From the NCBI RefSeq assembly GCF_003385185.1, contig NZ_PQHZ01000015.1, forward strand, positions 1 to 64,000: DNA of 64,000 nt. Reading direction: 5' to 3'. The notes under the pieces were generated by a model. The model worked only from the letters and a program-made list of their open reading frames with translations. It searched no databases and had not been told where the DNA came from. Source of the DNA: Amycolatopsis palatopharyngis. Lineage in GTDB: Bacteria; Actinomycetota; Actinomycetes; Mycobacteriales; Pseudonocardiaceae. This document shows, piece after piece, positions 63,596 to 64,000 of the stretch. The position numbers were made by a program, and so were the translations under genes. Numbering within the stretch: position 1 is the stretch's first letter; each line of letters starts with the position of its first letter.

Positions 63596-64000
63596 TCAGG
63601 CCGTGCCCGCAGCGCGCGCCAGCTCGATGTCCATGCCTTCCTTGCGCATCCGCTGATCGATGTAGAGCAGCGCGGTGACGCCTGCGCTGAACGGATAGGT
63701 GATCGCGCCCGCGACCACCCCGCCGAGGGCGGACAACCAGATCCCGCCCGTGGACATCGCCGTGCTGTTGCCGAACGCGCTGGCACCGTCACCGAACAGC
63801 TCGAACGGGATGGAAATGATCATCGAGATGATTCCGGCGATGATCGCCGCGAGCAGCAGGATGCCGAAGGTGCGCCACCACGATCCGCGCACGAGCAGCC
63901 GCGAACGACCGAGTGAGCTGAACACCCGGCCGCGTTCCAGCACCAGCGCGGGCGTGGCGAGCGCGAACAGCACGTACAGCCAGATTCCCGGGATGATCAA
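63596..64000 (-). CDS. Membrane protein, 3' part only (glycerophosphodiesterase membrane-domain-like)
   Basis: The last 134 codons of a membrane protein that continues beyond the right edge. Visible are MIIPGIWLYVLFALATPALVLER followed by a polar segment and two or three further hydrophobic segments with ISIPFELFGDG, then a cytoplasmic end YIDQRMRKEGMDIELARA. The pattern resembles membrane domains of glycerophosphoryl-diester phosphodiesterase-like proteins found next to DUF4129 genes. The first methionine here is not a real start. Confidence 0.6.
   Translation of the reverse strand: MIIPGIWLYVLFALATPALVLERGRVFSSLGRSRLLVRGSWWRTFGILLLAAIIAGIISMIISIPFELFGDGASAFGNSTAMSTGGIWLSALGGVVAGAITYPFSAGVTALLYIDQRMRKEGMDIELARAAGTA

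Overview
The window looks like a chromosomal segment of a high-GC actinomycete, most likely of the Pseudonocardiaceae (Amycolatopsis/Saccharomonospora-like). The basis is the codon bias, frequent GTG/TTG starts, many 4-base ATGA/GTGA overlaps, and a gene set that follows the mycobacterial order glnA2, exported peptidase, panB, RNase H/phosphatase fusion, zinc-ribbon protein, NIF3, PtpA, SURF1, CobD, with insertions. The family assignment is an inference; the gene identities come from recognisable motifs.

Left end to 26 kb. The first 230 bases hold the promoter and leader of a ribosomal RNA operon that runs leftward out of the window. Next are glnA2, an MFS transporter, a GlxA-type AraC regulator, an LppX/LprG-like lipoprotein, a lipobox-carrying peptidase, accessory SecA2, glutamine-dependent NadE, an Ogt-type DNA repair protein, panB and prolyl iminopeptidase. 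From 15.6 to 22.9 kb lies a polyamine-type uptake and catabolism locus: a PotABCD-like ABC transporter, an aldehyde dehydrogenase, a divergent GntR/FadR regulator and a soluble cache-domain protein. An operon of an RNB nuclease, a DUF4326 protein and a leaderless metal receptor follows, then a CooC/ArsA-like ATPase.

27 to 36 kb is a leftward operon resembling a minimal type IV secretion apparatus: a VirB2-like small membrane protein, a PrgI-like protein, a VirB4-like ATPase, a VirB6/TrbL-like protein, a VirB8/TcpC-like protein, a two-domain cell-wall hydrolase and a Pro/Gln-rich protein. No relaxase or coupling protein is visible. RNase P RNA (rnpB) follows at 37.4-37.8 kb.

38 to 51.6 kb is the Rv2228c-Rv2236c-like block. 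The RNase H/phosphatase and zinc-ribbon genes are separated by two tandem 74-bp units, each coding a 25-residue mini-ORF chained by ATGA overlaps. A helix-turn-helix/TPR regulator sits between NIF3 and PtpA, flanked by ~101-bp direct repeats. PtpA is coupled to a fructosamine-kinase-like gene. SURF1, an AraC/glyoxalase/UvrA-paralogue cluster, cobD, a gluconate gntR/gntK pair and nudC complete it.

51.6 to 64 kb carries two coupled M16 peptidases, two DUF2207 proteins, and an RDD/SpoIIM/DUF58/MoxR/DUF4350/DUF4129 membrane cluster matching the mycobacterial Rv3691-Rv3695 region; the last gene runs off the edge.

Across the window are at least four families of short repeats: 30-bp-period CCCCAAT palindromes (four loci), TTTCCCGGGAAA palindromes (two loci), an 80-bp dispersed repeat (two loci) and a 48-bp direct repeat inside the secretion operon. 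These, the coupled mini-ORFs and the repeat-flanked regulator are the least ordinary parts of the sequence.
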